From assembly GCF_027580225.2 (NCBI RefSeq), contig NC_073359.2:9476001-9540000 (forward strand): a stretch of DNA of 64,000 nucleotides, read 5' to 3'. The position numbers and the translations under genes were made by a program. This document shows positions 1 through 12,970 of this stretch, in pieces. The number at the start of each line of letters is the position of its first letter. Position 1 is the stretch's first letter. The DNA is from Misgurnus anguillicaudatus (taxonomy: Eukaryota > Chordata > Actinopteri > Cypriniformes > Cobitidae). Below the pieces are notes generated by a model. The model was not told the origin of the DNA. It did not search any database and worked only from the letters and a program-made list of their open reading frames with translations.

Positions 1-194
1 CCTATTCACTTTTATAATAGGAAAAAATAATACTATGGAAGTAAATGGGGTCCATGAACGGTTTGATTTCAGACATTTCTCAAAATATCTTCCTTTGTGT
101 TCATCAGAACAAAGAAATGAATGCAGGTTTGTAACAACATGAGAGTGAGTAAATAATGACAGAATTTTTATTTTGGGGTGAACTGTCCCTTTAA
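1..194 (-). mobile_element. TTAA-type MITE, family I, cut by window start
   Basis: The segment ends in the signature GTGAACTGTCCCTTTAA, the reverse complement of the TTAAAGGGATAGTTCACC end seen again at 21055, 56619 and 56664. Inside are the family phrases GAGTGAGTAAATAATGACAG and CTTCCTTTGTGTTC. No protein is encoded. The TTAA at 191-194 is the expected target site. The other end lies outside the window. Confidence 0.75.
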
Positions 195-2638
195 TAACAT
201 CCAGTGTTATTTGTGTTCTCAAAGCGAACATCTTGAGATCTTAAGATGCCTATTTGTGCGTCTAACACCTGGAAGCCATTTTCATTCAAAATGCCAATGT
301 AACCTTCCCTCACCGAGTTATTTTAATTGGATGAATGTACCACATGACAACCTGACATTATCCATGTGCAACACTTTACGGCAGGGGTCTCCAACATTTT
401 TTTGAGCAAGGGCTACCAATTTTGGTCTACTCAAAACTTTTATTGTTTTATTATATTGTTGATATGTTTTTTATTGTTTATAATGTTAACATACATAAAA
501 GAAACCAAGCTAATATAAAAAAAAATGTAATAAATAAATATTTAATTTATTTGCGGGCAACTATGTTGGAAATGGTCGGTATTGGCCAAGAATTCATGTG
601 GATGCTTCAAAAAACCATCTTGGTTGTTCTGTTACGCCCCATTCTTTACAAAGCGGTCGCAAATCATTGGTGCCCCAGAAACTCTGCTCTTTTCTTTCCT
701 TTGTATTCCAATCGATTTGGTTCACGCCTCGATTTTAATACGAAGAAATGTGCACAAAATATTCCACTCTGTATCATAGAGTGGCTTGGAAAACCGAGGA
801 CCCAAGTTATGCGGGGAAATAGTACAGCTTGCGTAATGCCTGCAAACTTCCTCCCCGCATGATTGCAGCATTAAATCAATATTCTGCGATGCTTCTACTT
901 CTTGAGTTATTCACTTGACTGCTGCCATGATCTGCCACGTGGGTTATGCAGTTGTTTTCTGATTTTTTGTGACACCCCCCACCCTCCCCCTCGTTCTCCT
1001 CCTCCTCTTTCCTCATTCGAATGACCCACCACCTTCGTGCTTTGATAATTCCGCAAGAGGAAAGAAACTATGATGACAGTCTCCTCTTTTATTACGTGTG
1101 ACGTGCAAACAGGCATATCCAACAGCTGATTAGCACACATTGCATTTGACAGGCATTTGAATCAAGCCGCACCTGCTACTGGCAAGACCGATCATCATCG
1201 TTTTTTGGTTTTCTCGCTTTCAGAATTACGTGTTAGGCATGTTGGTTGGTTTGCTCTGGGAAAGCTGCTTCGGTGTGTGATGTAGAAGGTATTTTTTCTA
1301 TGTGGACATTTAGCAGAATTTCAACCCGGTTTATATTGTTTCAGCATATGCCCAATAATTGGACAATATTGTAAGATCAAAGTTGGGAACCTTAACATTT
1401 TTCCTCTTTGGAAAGTGAGATTGTAATTTAAAGGTACAGTGCATCATATCACAGGAGAGTGATCTCATTTTTCAGTGCCTGTCATGAAGACTGTCGACTG
1501 TAAAATTTCTTTAGCAGTGTTATATTCAAGCTGATTTCAAAATGGCTGCCACATTATTTTTAGTTTACAGGCATTTATTAAAAAGATGTTTCACTATACG
1601 TTTACCATCATACTCAAAATGGCCATAATTTTGTTTTGAACAAAGTCTTGTCAGTTATGTGTCACAATATCCTGCTGCAGGTGTGTGTGCGCTCGTGTGT
1701 AGAGGGTAACAACAAACCAGCAAACAGAATAAAAAATATAGAGGATCAGTTGAAAAGGCATTCGGCTCATCACAAATGAGCAAAATCTTATCTTTGTTCC
1801 AGTACTAAATTTAGACTGACATTTTCCAATGCTTAGCATAAATTCTAGAGAGCAAAAAGGATTCAGAGAGCCGTTAATGCGTGATGATTTAAGTCTAATT
1901 TTAGCTTCGGCTCTGATGCAAGGATGTAAAACAGCATTGCCCACGTAGGGTTTAAGAAAATAATTCTTGCATCATTTTAAGACTGTAATCTATTTCCACT
2001 TTCCGCAATGGCCGATTACCACGTTTAAAGAAATCGAGTCTGCACGTACTTATGAATATTAATGGTCAATCAGGAGATATCTGTAGTGTAGAAGTGTAAA
2101 TGACATTAATCTGCAGTATACTGTATGTATCTTCTCTTTAAGAAATGCCTAGATATCCATAACTCTAAAAATGATGTATTCATAGTTCTTTACCATGTAA
2201 AAGTAATGGGAATTAACTATTCTTATTAATTTTTTAAAGGATTAAAATGCGGTTTAATTTTTATATACACTAGTGCAGCATAATATATTTAAATAATCAA
2301 AACATCGCAAACGTGCATATCACAGGATGCAGGATGCATATTATTTCAAAGTTATGCAGAAAGACTGTAATATGAATTTTAATGTCTGTGTGTGTATGCG
2401 TGCATGCTCGTTGCGACGTGGAAGGTGATCAACGATCATAAAGAATGTAAAACGTTGTTCAACGACTCAGTCTGCCTTAACCCCACCTTTCAGTAGCCTA
2501 CTCTGCTCTGATTGGTCAGCTGACAGAGTCTGTACAGACCACAGATCAGTGGCACAGACCAACAATAGTGCAACATGTATTGACCTAGTGCTAACATGAT
2601 TTACTGAGAAGACATTATCGACATCAATACATATTATT
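195..2638. other. No gene seen; mostly single-copy DNA
   Basis: A CAGGGGTCTCCAAC motif at 382 resembles a hAT-type terminal repeat, but I could not find its partner. A pyrimidine-rich tract lies at 964-1013. The short open frames here have no recognisable domain and no supporting splice pattern. Confidence 0.5.
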
Positions 2639-3185
2639 CATCATTAATCCAAGCAATAAAAACGGCGAAGGAAACTAACATTTTACACTCATTTAAGCAT
2701 TTATGTAAACTAACCGGGTCGTAGCAAAACCGTAAGTGAGCATGCGTTAGCCGCTTGCTAACGTGACTCTCTGACAGTATATAGAGTTTAAACAACGTCA
2801 TCATTAATCCAAGCAATAAAAACAACGATAGAAACTAACAATTTTACACTCATTTAAGCATTTATGTAAACTAACTGGGTCATAGCAAACCCGTAAGTGC
2901 AGCATAAGCCGCTTGCTATCGTGACTCTCTGACAGTATATAGAGTTTAAACAACGTCATCATTCATTATTTATCCAAGCAATAAAAACGACGATAGAAAC
3001 AATTTTACACTCATTTAAGCATTTATGTAAACTAACCGGGTCATAGCAAAACCTGTGAGCATGCGTTAACTGCTAACGTGACTCTCTGACAACGGCATCA
3101 TTTATCATTAATCCAAGCAGTAAAAACGATGATAGAAACTAAGATTTTACGCTCATTTAAGCATTTATGTAAACTAGGTCATAGG
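2639..3185. repeat. 160-bp tandem repeat, about 3.6 copies
   Basis: A unit starting CATCATTAATCCAAGCAATA begins at 2639, 2799, 2957 and 3096, giving periods of 160, 158 and 139 bp. Each copy carries CTCATTTAAGCATTTATGTA and most carry GTGACTCTCTGACA. The last copy is shortened and stops near 3185. Copies differ by substitutions and small indels, so the array is not very recent. No coding sense is evident. Confidence 0.9.
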
Positions 3186-3439
3186 AATAGTGGAAGCATT
3201 TGTGTAACGTGGAAACAGTCAGGCAGGAAATCCAATCCATATAACGACTCGTTTCTGCAATAGTCAACTCCCTACTAAAGAACCCAATAACTTTATTAAT
3301 CGTGCACTTTTTGGTTCAACTGCTTTGCACATTGTTTACATTGATAGACAGCTACATGACACACTGCAATACAGGTCAGTTTCGATTTTGGATTTGTGTG
3401 ACTCTTTAAACTAAACGTAGTCACATTATGCACTTTATG

Positions 3440-3620
3440 CGTACACGCTTGTGTGGTTACAGTTTGAGTCAGAAACTGAGATCAAGAAAAAGTAATACAA
3501 AAGTAACGTAAGCATTGCTTTCCATGAAAAGTAACCAAGTAACGCAATTTGTGACAATTTTTGGGAGTAACTTATTATTGTAATGCATTACTTTTAAAAG
3601 TAACTTTCCCCAACACTGAT
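3440..3620 (-). mobile_element. hAT-like MITE end (CAGTGTTGGGG type)
   Basis: The segment ends with TAACTTTCCCCAACACTG, whose reverse complement CAGTGTTGGGGAAAGTTA is a common hAT-type terminus in fish. It shares AAAAGTAACGTAAG, CTTTCCATGAAA and TGTAATGCATTACTTTTAAA with the copy at 8800-9290. The opposite terminus was not located. Confidence 0.6.
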
Positions 3621-3789
3621 CCTGGCTATTTAATTTTTATTTTTTATGTATATTAAATGGATTTTAGGCATATTGAATATGACTGCATATCGCATTTTCC
3701 CCAATATTGCATAGCACTAAAATACACTTTTACACATCTTAATATCTACATATGTTTGCACACTGAAGCATAGACTGACAGAAAAAAAT

Positions 3790-3960
3790 TGTCAAAATAT
3801 TTGTCACTGGGGCAGTACACTTCATATTAGTTCCTCAAAGATATATTGATACCAAATGTATACATATCTGTCCCTAATGGTAAATATTAGGACTCTTTAA
3901 AGGGTAGTGCTGCCCCAGTGATAGCTTGGGTACATATTTAAAAAAAAATTCTAACAGTGT
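3790..3960. repeat. Interspersed repeat, 'GGGTAC..CCAGTGA' family
   Basis: It contains TGTCACTGGGGCAGTACA and, near the end, TTTAAAGGGTAGTGCTGCC followed by CCAGTGATAGCTTGGGTAC. Related phrases recur at 49100-49215, 52368-52505 and 61540-61680, so this is a dispersed family. It looks non-coding. Confidence 0.5.
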
Positions 3961-3973
3961 ACGATTTGAAATT

Positions 3974-3975
<2 letters not shown>

Positions 3976-4065
<90 letters not shown>
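3976..4065. repeat. (TA)n microsatellite, 90 bp
   Basis: An uninterrupted run of about 45 TA dinucleotides, read directly from the sequence. Confidence 0.98.
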
Positions 4066-4067
<2 letters not shown>

Positions 4068-5218
4068 TTTGAGTTGGCTGCCCCTGATGTTTGCTCAGAA
4101 TTGATTTAGGTTAAAAAAGATAAAGGATACTGCTTCCACACAAATTTATCTGGCCAAATCCGGTCCTGTTTGTTCCTTGAATTTACTCCACAGAGGTTTA
4201 CTACACCATAAGCTTTTCCATCCATCTGTTGTGAAGACCTCGCTGTATCCGCTGTGGTACAGTGGATGGGCTATTTAACGTTTGCCTCCTGGGCCTCACG
4301 ACACTGCAGCCACAGGTTTCATCCAAAACACACATACACACACAAACCCCCAAGGGATTTGTGTGGCATCTGCCCCATGCTCCATGCCAAAACGGGGAAA
4401 GCAAAACCCCACCGCTCAGAGCGACAGCCTGCCAGTCGCTCGCAACTGAGGACCCTGGCAGGCATAAGAGTTCAGCTGAGAGATGCTGATAATATCCACC
4501 CGGGTCCGCCTGTGGACACCTTTCTTGAATGCAGTTTCTACAGAAAAAGCAGACGGGCCCCAAAATCAGCCTGGCGTATGAGCGCAATATGCTTTGAGAA
4601 CCAAGCATTATCTGTTAGGAAGAAGACCTAACCTTGTTACGTTGCACTTGCCGAATGAGATGTCTGTGGAGTTAATGGAGGTTATTAGATTTGACCTCTT
4701 GATTCGGGTCTCCGGCAGCGACTGTTATTATTTCTATGGGACTGATGGATGACGAAGTGAAGCTAAAGGTTTCAGTTGCCATTTCACTCGGTGAGGTTTC
4801 ATAAAAAAGCAGAATGATGAATCAGATGTGGAAACTGAAAATCGGCGTTCGTAGAGGTCGGAGTGCAAGGTGTTGACAATTTCAGCACGAGCGAAGAAGT
4901 TAGGATAGAGTACGGAAAACACTACCATGTTTCTATCGGTCTTGTGACATTTTTGATTTCTTTAAAAAAAAATCCAGGATTGGGAGATTGGGAAAATATG
5001 AAATGACATCACAATTCAAATGGCAAACCTTAACAGCTATTGTGCTGAATTAAAAAAACGAACCACATGCCAGGCATTACAGTAGTTTCATTATGTTTAT
5101 GAATTGGTGTTAAACCAGATACACTTGAAGTGGAACATTGCTATTTTTGAATTACTATAAAAATTGAAGTATTAGTGTACAGAGATTTTATTTCTAATCA
5201 GATTTTATCAATTCTAAT
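4066..5218. other. No gene seen
   Basis: Mostly single-copy sequence. A GC-richer part (about 4150-4630) is open for roughly 130 codons on both strands at once. It has no recognised domain or splice pattern, so I do not call a gene. Confidence 0.4.
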
Positions 5219-7193
5219 GGTGTGTTCACACAAGATGCAAATGAATTGTTAAACGCGAGTGACTTATGCTGAATTTACACCAACCGCGAATAGAGCGTCA
5301 AATTCGCGTCTATTGTGTCTAGTTTGCCACTTGAACATTTTGAATGCATTCGCGCGGCTAGAGCGATATAGACGCGTGTAAAAAGCAAACGTTTGAAGCG
5401 AAATTGGCGCGTGTGTGTGGAGAAATCCGTGTCTAGTTTGCGTGAAAGAAGCAAATTGAGCGCCTGGCACAATACGCCTTATTTGCGCTGCAACACCTCC
5501 AGACGCGTGTAAACGCGTCTTTAGATTGACTTAACATTGAAATCATACGCGCCAGACGCTCTACTCACGGTTGGTGTGAACGTTGGACACGTGTGTGAGG
5601 AGAAATCCGCGTCTAGTTTGCGTGAAAGAAGCAAATCGAGCGTCTGGCACGATACGCCTTATTTGCGCTGCAACACCTCCAGACGCGCGTAAACGCATCT
5701 TTACACTGACTTAACATTGAAATCATACGTGCCAGATGCTCTACTCATGGTTGGTGTGAACGTTTGACGCGTGTGTGAGGAGAAATCCGCGTCTAGTTTG
5801 CGTGAAAGAAGCGAATTGAGCGTCTGGCGCGATACGCCTAAACGCCTCATTTGCGCTGCAGCACCTCCAGATGCGCGTAAACGCGTCTTTACATTGACTT
5901 AACATTGACTTAACATTGAAATCAATGCTGAATTTACACCAACTGCGAATAGAGCGTCAAATTCGCGTCTACCGTGTCTAGTTTGCCACTTGAACATTTT
6001 GAATGCATTCGCACGGCTAGAGCGATATAGACGCGTGTAAAAAGCCAAAGTTTGAAGCGAAATTGCCGCGCGTGCGAGGAGAAATCCGCATCTAGTTAGC
6101 GTGAAAGAAGCAAATTGAGCGTCTGGCAAGATACGCCTTATTTGCGCTGCAACACCTCCAGACGCGCGTAAACGCATCTTTACATTGACTTAACATTGAA
6201 ATCATACGCGCCAGACGCTCTACTCATGGTTGGTGTGAACGTTTGACGCGTGTGTGAGGAGAAATCCACGTCTTGTTTGCGTGAAAGAAGCAAATTGAGC
6301 GTCTGGCACGATACGCCTTATTTGCGCTGGTTTACTTTCAGCTTTCACCTCCAGACGTGCGTAAACGCATCTTTACATTGACTTAACATTAAAATCATAT
6401 GCGCCAGACGTTCTACTCACGGTTGGTGTGAACGTTTGACGCATGTGTGAGGAGAAATCCGCGTCTAGTTTGCGTGAAAGAAGCAAATTGAGCGTCTGGC
6501 ACGATACGCCTTATTTGCGCTGGTTGACTTTCGGCTTTCACCTCCAGACGTGTGTAAACGCATCTTTACATTGACTTAACATTGAAATCATACGCGCCAG
6601 ATGCTCTACTCATGGTTGGTGTGAACTTTTGACGCGTGTGTGAGGAGAAGTTCGCGTCTAGTTTGCGTGAAAGAAGGGAATTGAGCGTCTGGCGTGATAC
6701 GCCTAAACGCCTCATCTGCGCTGCAGCACCTCCAGATGCGCGTAAAGGCGTCTTTACATTGACTTAACATTGACTTAACATTGACTTAACATTGAAATCA
6801 TTCGGAGCATTACATGTTAAGTCAATGCAAAGACACTATAGACATCATGTGGCGCGATTCGTGCGAATGAGGCAGCGCGGATTGAGCGTTTCTGCGTTTG
6901 ATGTGCGTAAAAAGTTGAAAAATCTGAACTTACGCGGATATTTGTGCCACTTTAACTAATCAAAAGCTTGCTCTAGTAGTGACTTGATTACGACGTAGCG
7001 AGCTGAGGCAGAAATACGAAACAACAGTGGAGGACAAAATCATCGTAGCTGTATGTAGACACATTTGGAGCTATACGACACATCTGTAAAACGAATTTCA
7101 CGCGCGAATGAAGTGAGTTAACTCAAAATGTGTCCAACTACGCGCAAATAGCGTGATTTATTAGCTGCATTCGCGTCTGGTGTGAACGCACAG
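5219..7193. mobile_element. MITE with GCGTTCACACC ends, internally expanded
   Basis: The left end GGTGTGTTCACACAAGATGC pairs imperfectly with the reverse complement of the right end, CTGTGCGTTCACACCAGACG. The compact ~400-bp relative at 26234-26640 shares these ends and an internal block around GCTTGCTCTAGTAGTGAC (here near 6966). This copy is about five times longer because its left half has expanded into tandem repeats. No transposase is present. Confidence 0.75.
5417..6800. repeat. ~180-bp tandem array inside the MITE
   Basis: The marker GCGTGAAAGAAG occurs seven times, spaced about 180, 180, 300, 180, 193 and 193 bp. Each unit carries GGAGAAATCC, GAGCGTCTGGC, CACCTCCAGA and TTGACTTAACATTG. 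A second level exists: TGCTGAATTTACACCAAC occurs at 5267 and 5926, so the block duplicated as a ~660-bp unit. The sequence is rich in CpG and in GACGCG/ACGCG words. Open frames across it are repeat shadows. Confidence 0.9.
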
Positions 7194-8799
7194 TAACGCT
7201 TGCAAAACCATTAGTATGGTTGAGTTGCATTTCAGAACCACTGGTGAGGTACACAATTTCTAAATCGTTTTAATACATTTAAAATTAAAAAATTACAATT
7301 ATTAATAAATTAAAAAATATGAATTAATTAATTCCTCATCGTCATGCCTTTCAAATCGTATATATGTTGCTCTTTACATAAAGTGAATGGTGACCACTCT
7401 ATCAAAAGATACTGTAAGACATACATGAATTTCAGTCAATAAAATCTTAAATCTTATTGTGTTTCCCACACAGTTATCACATGGCTTGAAAAGTGAAAAA
7501 CGTGGGCTAGTTTTGGATAAACAAATACGTTTTCGTTTCTTTAAAACTGTAGTAGTCATACAGTAAGGTGCGGTTAAACAGTATTAACTGATAGCATACT
7601 GAAGATGTTCAAGGACTCAAATAGGTCACACAGAGCTGTGCTTAAGACACACAAGCACTAGTATATGTCGCATCTCAGTTTTTAAGCACCTTACATTTAA
7701 TGCAAAGCTTAAGTAGGTTGACTTTCGGCTTTCATGCAAGTAATAGTCTTATTGTGGACGTCAAAATTCTCCAGCATATTTTGATCTCTAAGGGACTGCA
7801 GTAATCCGGGGACCGGGCCTGTGTTGTGCAGAGATGTTAGAGTAGATCCAGGTCAGCTTCGAGGGTCTCAGCTGTAGTTATGGGCTTCACCTGTCATCGC
7901 CACGAGGTCCTCCCGCCTGGCACACGCTTACCCCCCATCCACCAACCCCAGCAGATATCAACTTAACCAGCCCACTCATGCGTATTCGGCTTCGAAAAAC
8001 ACTGTCTGTCAGCTTCTGTATCACCCATCCGTTCTCTCTCTCTCTCTCCCCCCCACTATGGTTTAGGTCGCATCACCCGATCAGCTGTATATATCTCAAA
8101 TCTGAAGCCCTGGAGGTGTAAATTAAAGACAGCGATGCGTCTTGGGTGACTGCATTCCAGAAAAATGTCTTCAGTTAACCGAGCTGGAGCGACAGTAAAA
8201 ACGTAAATTCCACATAAAAATGTACTTCCCAAACCAAATTAAACAGAGCAATGCTTAATAGTGTCACAAAACCACAGTGTTTGCACTTTTTAAGGAAGAG
8301 ACCTCTGTTAAAGTATCAAAATCCCTGTTGTTTTTTTTTAACAACTGTTCCTGCTCATCTCTACACTGAATATGCTCACTATTTAATAATGGTTCACAAA
8401 ACTTACAGTTTGGATCATATAATGTTTTTCCTGTTACAGATTGTATAATTTTATCGTTCAGAAAATAAGGTCTACTGTCGCTTTTAGAACGAGGAGGCAC
8501 ATACAGTAGCCTCTTTTGCAATTCTCTTGACTGCACCTGCAATCTTTATCACTTTAAAGCGTGCTGGAGGGATTTAATTTTTTACGTGATGATAGTAATA
8601 ATGACTGACAGAACGACGTTGGAGGAAATTTTGCGCAACAGATCCAGACTGTCAATGATGACAAATCAGTACTGCTTGCTTCCTGTACAGTTTGCAGCAA
8701 TGCACGAAAGTGAAAGTAAACGAGCGCGCATTTAAACGCGATTCAAATACCTGATTCCTGAATTACTTACACCATAATTACCCATCCAAATCTTGGGGT
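7194..8799. other. No gene seen; GC-richer patch at 7780-8110
   Basis: No repeat termini or coding features were recognised. The patch at 7780-8110 is GC-richer than its surroundings and ends near a short (CT)n run at 8034-8048. It could be regulatory DNA, but nothing in the sequence proves it. Confidence 0.35.
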
Positions 8800-9290
8800 T
8801 GGGGGTAACGAATTACAGGTTGCATTACGTAATATTACTTTTTGTAAGTAACGAGTAAAGTAACGCATTACTTTATAAATGTACATATTAATATTTGAGT
8901 TACTTTTTTAAAAACGTAATGCAAGTTACTTTTCAGTTTAGTTAATTTGAATTTAAAAAAACAATGTACTGCATTAATCTGAACATATTAACGTAGATTT
9001 ACGCACTCTATGCCTGAGCGGGAACAATTTCAGTCAGAAACGGAGATGGCAGGCCAGAGCTTGACATTTTTGTGATGGAAATAGGCAATTTCTGAATGCA
9101 GAACTTAGTCGTAAAAGCTACCTGCAAGTCATGAAAGAGATCAAGCCTCAGCCAAGTAAGAAAAAGTAACGCAAAAGTAACGTAAGTATTACTTTCCATG
9201 AAAGTAACTAAGTAACACAATTAGTTACTTTATTGGGGCGTAACTTAATATTGTAATGCATTACTTTTAAAAGTAACTTTCTGTAATCTG
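8800..9290. mobile_element. hAT-like MITE, TAACG/TTACTTT type, degraded
   Basis: The left part has GGGGGTAACGAATTACAG, and the right part has TGTAATGCATTACTTTTAAA then AGTAACTTTCTGTAATC. Long stretches match the element ending at 3620. Both outer CAGTGTTGGGG termini are decayed. No transposase is present. Confidence 0.6.
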
Positions 9291-10000
9291 TGAGAAAATG
9301 CATAAGCATTTAAATATATTTTCCTCCCTATAAGTCAAGATAGCCCGATGGGCAGGGCGGAGATGCATTTTGGTAGCCCGATTGCAAGGCACAACATTAG
9401 GCTAGCGATTTTGCGAGCCTTACATTTTTAACATTAAAATATTACAAGTACCAACATTGTTCATTTCAGACCCATACTGTTACGGGTAAATCCAGGTAGG
9501 ACAGGATGCGGATCCAAGTGCAGTGCGGTTTATTAAAAATAACAACAAACAAACAAAAACATAGCAGGTAATCCAAAAAGAAACCAAGAACACGGAACAC
9601 GAAACACCATAACATCAAATAACGATCGACATCAGACACTGGAAACACTAGGCTTAAATACACAGAGTAATCAGGGAAAACAAGACACACCTGGGGAACA
9701 ATCATCACACGGACCAATGAACAAAAGAACTACAAAGAACTACAGACATGGATGACACAGACATGACTTCAAAATAAGAGTACAAGACAGGGTACACAGA
9801 CAGAGTTCATAACACATACTTTCACAGGTTGGTTTTTGCACGCAGTTCTGCTTGTGTATAAACACAGGGTTCTAAACTGTATTTATCTTTAGCCCTGAAT
9901 TAAACCCAAAACAGAATTAAACCACAATCTTCTAGTTTCAGTGACAAATTTAGCCACTTCAGGCGGTGTAGTAATTGATCTGTCCAAAGGCTTTACATGT
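9291..10000. other. No gene seen; probable unassigned interspersed repeat at 9475-9810
   Basis: The part from TACGGGTAAATCCAGGTAGG to about 9810 has the A-rich style of a common fish dispersed repeat (GGATCCAAGTGCAGTG, GGCTTAAATACACAGAG). Only one copy lies in this window, so the call rests on recognition alone. The 83-residue minus-strand frame in it has no recognised domain. Confidence 0.35.
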
Positions 10001-11077
10001 CTGTTTACCAAGGCTTTGAACCAGTTCACGGAACGAAAACCAGAAACTTTTGATATTTTGCAAGGAACAGAAACGAAGCCAGAAACTTTCAAAAAATATA
10101 TGTTCCGGAACAGAAACATGTATTTAAAAATAATGGTAACCGGTTAATACCGTTATTTTTTTTTCTTTGACAAGATTTCTGTGCAATAGTCGAAGTTCAC
10201 TTCCGATCATCGTTGACTCATTGGAGAAATAATAATAATCAAGCCCAAGTCTCTAATGCTCAATCATAAGAGGTAAATATTGTAGGCTACGAAGTGTCTC
10301 AAGATGTTTGTTTTTTACTAATTAGTGGTGTAACGGATCGCAGTTGATCCGTATAGATCACGACCCACGGTTCGGCTCACATGCGATTTGCGGAGTATTA
10401 TGCAAATTTAAATAGGGTGAAAGTTGATCATTTGCACGTGTTTTAAAGGCTTGCAAATGTTATTTTAAACAATTTAACCGCTAAAAGACATTAAAAAGTG
10501 AGCTATTTTTTGTACGCACATGTGGTTGAATGTGTCCGGTCCAACTCCGCCCTTCAAAGATCAGAACTCTTGATGTATAAACTTGAGAGAGAGTTACTGT
10601 GTCTCATACTGTAGTTCATTAAAATACATTTGGTGAATAAAGCACTGAAAAACAACGTAATTTTCACTTTATGTGGAGCAACTGTTTATGCTGCATCTTC
10701 TTCCCGAAGCGCCGTTTGGAATTCGTTCTCCGTCTATGTGTGTGACGTGCGTGTTTAAGTGCACTCAACAAATGTAGGCATGTCAGAATTACAGTTATGC
10801 CGCTTACATAATGTAGCCTTTTTTAATTTTTGATGACAAGATAGAGACTTAAGGAAAATTTTGAGACTAATAATTTAAGTTTAATGTCCTAATGGTCAGC
10901 CTACTTATTTGTATGTCCCACAGCTGACATGGAACGTTATTAAGCGGTTCGGGAACTTTATTTTTTGTTCTAACCGGTTCAGGAACGTCGATTTTAGGGT
11001 TAAACCGGAAACGTTACTGTTTCTGTTCGGAACGAACCAATTGGGAAAAAATTCTGGTTCAAAGCCCTGCTATTTAC
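10001..11077. mobile_element. Non-autonomous hAT element with target duplication
   Basis: The element spans 10009-11069 (1,061 bp). The left end CAAGGCTTTGAACCAG and the reverse complement of the right end, CAGGGCTTTGAACCAG, are inverted repeats. They are flanked by CTGTTTAC (10001-10008) and CTATTTAC (11070-11077), an 8-bp duplication with one mismatch, as expected for hAT insertion. Subterminal sequence is rich in GAAC/GTTC words. A GTGGTGTAACGGATCG motif at 10324 may mark a further nested hAT-like insert. No transposase is present. Confidence 0.8.
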
Positions 11078-11913
11078 TGCTGGATGCCATGGCTTTACCT
11101 CAGTACTGTACTTCAGATACTGTATCCATTCCTAAAATATGGTAATGCAGACCAAAACGCTAAAGACATAACTCCATGTGAGGCTGTCTGGATGATTTTA
11201 ATCTCCAGAGATGAATTTGATAGGAATGCAGCTCGGTAGACGCAAGGAATTGAAAGGAATTCTGTGAGTTATGGATAAAGAGAGTTACATTATACCGCAC
11301 TCTTTCCCGTTTTTTTACATCGAAACAGCTACACAGCTGCATTTTCATCCTGTAAGCTTCTCAATAATTTAACTGTTTGTACCTGTGAAGTGACGTGGGT
11401 CTCATTCGAGGCCCTAAACTGATGTATAATTAAATGGCAAAGCCACATGAAAGTGCATATGAGATCAAGTCAGGATCTCCTTATAGATTCAGCCTGCCAG
11501 AGCCGTAATGGCACCACTTTAAATGTTTATACCCTTTTTGACTGTTGCACTAGATTTTTTCTGCATCGCAGGTATTTTTGTCAAATGAAAATGTTTGCAT
11601 ATCAGTGTCTTTGCATCAGTTTATTCCTTAATACAAATGCAGTTTCTTATCTTTGCTTTGTCGGCTAGAAATAAGGGCTTTGCCCTTTGCTAAATATCAA
11701 CTGGGTTTCAGTTTATGCCACAGCCATGAACATGATTAGCTACTGTTAGTTGTTATTGCTAGTCTGAGGTAGGTGGGATCAGAGGGAGGGGCATTTTCAT
11801 TGGAGGGAGCATGTTATTGGACAAAACTTCGTCCCTGGGTGTTTGACTATTGTCACAAAGAAATACTTGTACAATACTTGTGTAAAAGAAATAATTTACA
11901 TTTTAAGTGTGTG
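11078..11913. other. No gene seen
   Basis: Single-copy-looking sequence with short open frames only. No repeat ends, splice pairs or domains were recognised. Confidence 0.4.
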
Positions 11914-12790
11914 TATATGAAGAGTTTGGTTCCAAAACGCAATAAACGCCATTTTTGAAAAAAATGAGTTACTGCCAGATTCAGTATTATATCAGGTCAG
12001 TATTAAAAAGTAAATTCTTAATTTTACGCAAAATCCAATATCCGCCGTTATTCTGTCATCTTTTCTCCCTTTTTTCCCAAAATGCAATAAACGCCACTCC
12101 CACTTTTCTACAGAATGCCATAAATCCACTCCACAGATTACAGCGCACCATTCACGCAATGTAAACAATGATGGCGGCGCGTTGAGTACACGGAATGTTA
12201 GTTTTCCTCATCTACTTTGTACTTCGTGATCAACAAACAAACAAAAACAAAATAATACTTTAATAGCATTGATAAACCTGTGATGGTTTTCTGTGACGGG
12301 AAAGAAATGTAAGCCATCAACATCTAATAATTTACGCAGAGGCACTCGGGAGACGGGTGCTTGTTTGCCTGGGCCGACAGCATCAAGTTTCTGTCATGAT
12401 AACACATTGACCCCAGCGGATCTTATGAAAAACTTTACATTATTTTACTCAAAGTCAACGAAAATCGAGCAGGACCAAAACATTTTACAGCTGATCGCTG
12501 TGAAAAACGTTAAGCGAGGACGTCAAGTATAACCGCAGCAATGACAGTGTTCCTAATATGACAAAGTAAGTGTTTTGATTAATGACATTAATGTTTATAT
12601 TTTTAATTAGTGTGTACAACTAGTCAACTAAATACATAGCAATGTTTTTATAACCTAAAGATGCTACGTGAAAGTTTGTAACAGAAAATAGTTGTTTTCA
12701 TCTTGTCACTTTCTTGGTATAGAAAACACGTTTTTACCGAAAATTTCTCAAAATGGATTTATTGCGTTTTGGAACCAAACTCTTCATATA
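11914..12790. mobile_element. Inverted-repeat element (TTTGGTTCCAAAACGC ends)
   Basis: The left end TATATGAAGAGTTTGGTTCC continues into AAAACGCAATAAACGCCATT. The right end is its reverse complement with few changes, giving about 45-bp inverted repeats. AATAAACGCCACTCCC near 12085 repeats part of the terminal motif internally. The superfamily is unassigned and no transposase is seen. Confidence 0.7.
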
Positions 12791-12970
12791 TTTGCTTTAA
12801 AAGCTCATTTTGGTATAGTAGCATTAAAGGGACACTCCACTTTTTTAAAAAATATGCTCATTTTTCAGCTCCCCTAGAGTTAAACGTTTGATTTTTACCG
12901 TTTTGAAATCCATTCAGCCGATCTCTGGGTCTGGCGGTACCACTTTTAGCATAGCTTAGCACAATACATT

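Noticed and set aside
4201..4631. Overlapping open frames of 125-135 codons on both strands
   Set aside because: Both strands open at once in a GC-richer patch, with no domain, no splice pair and no repeat of known coding type.
5264..6177. Similar open frames sharing a peptide block
   Set aside because: They are the two copies of the ~660-bp duplicated block inside an expanded MITE, not a gene family.
5417..6800. Regular repeats considered as a CRISPR-like array
   Set aside because: Units are about 180 bp with no short repeat/unique spacer pattern, and the sequence is animal genomic DNA.
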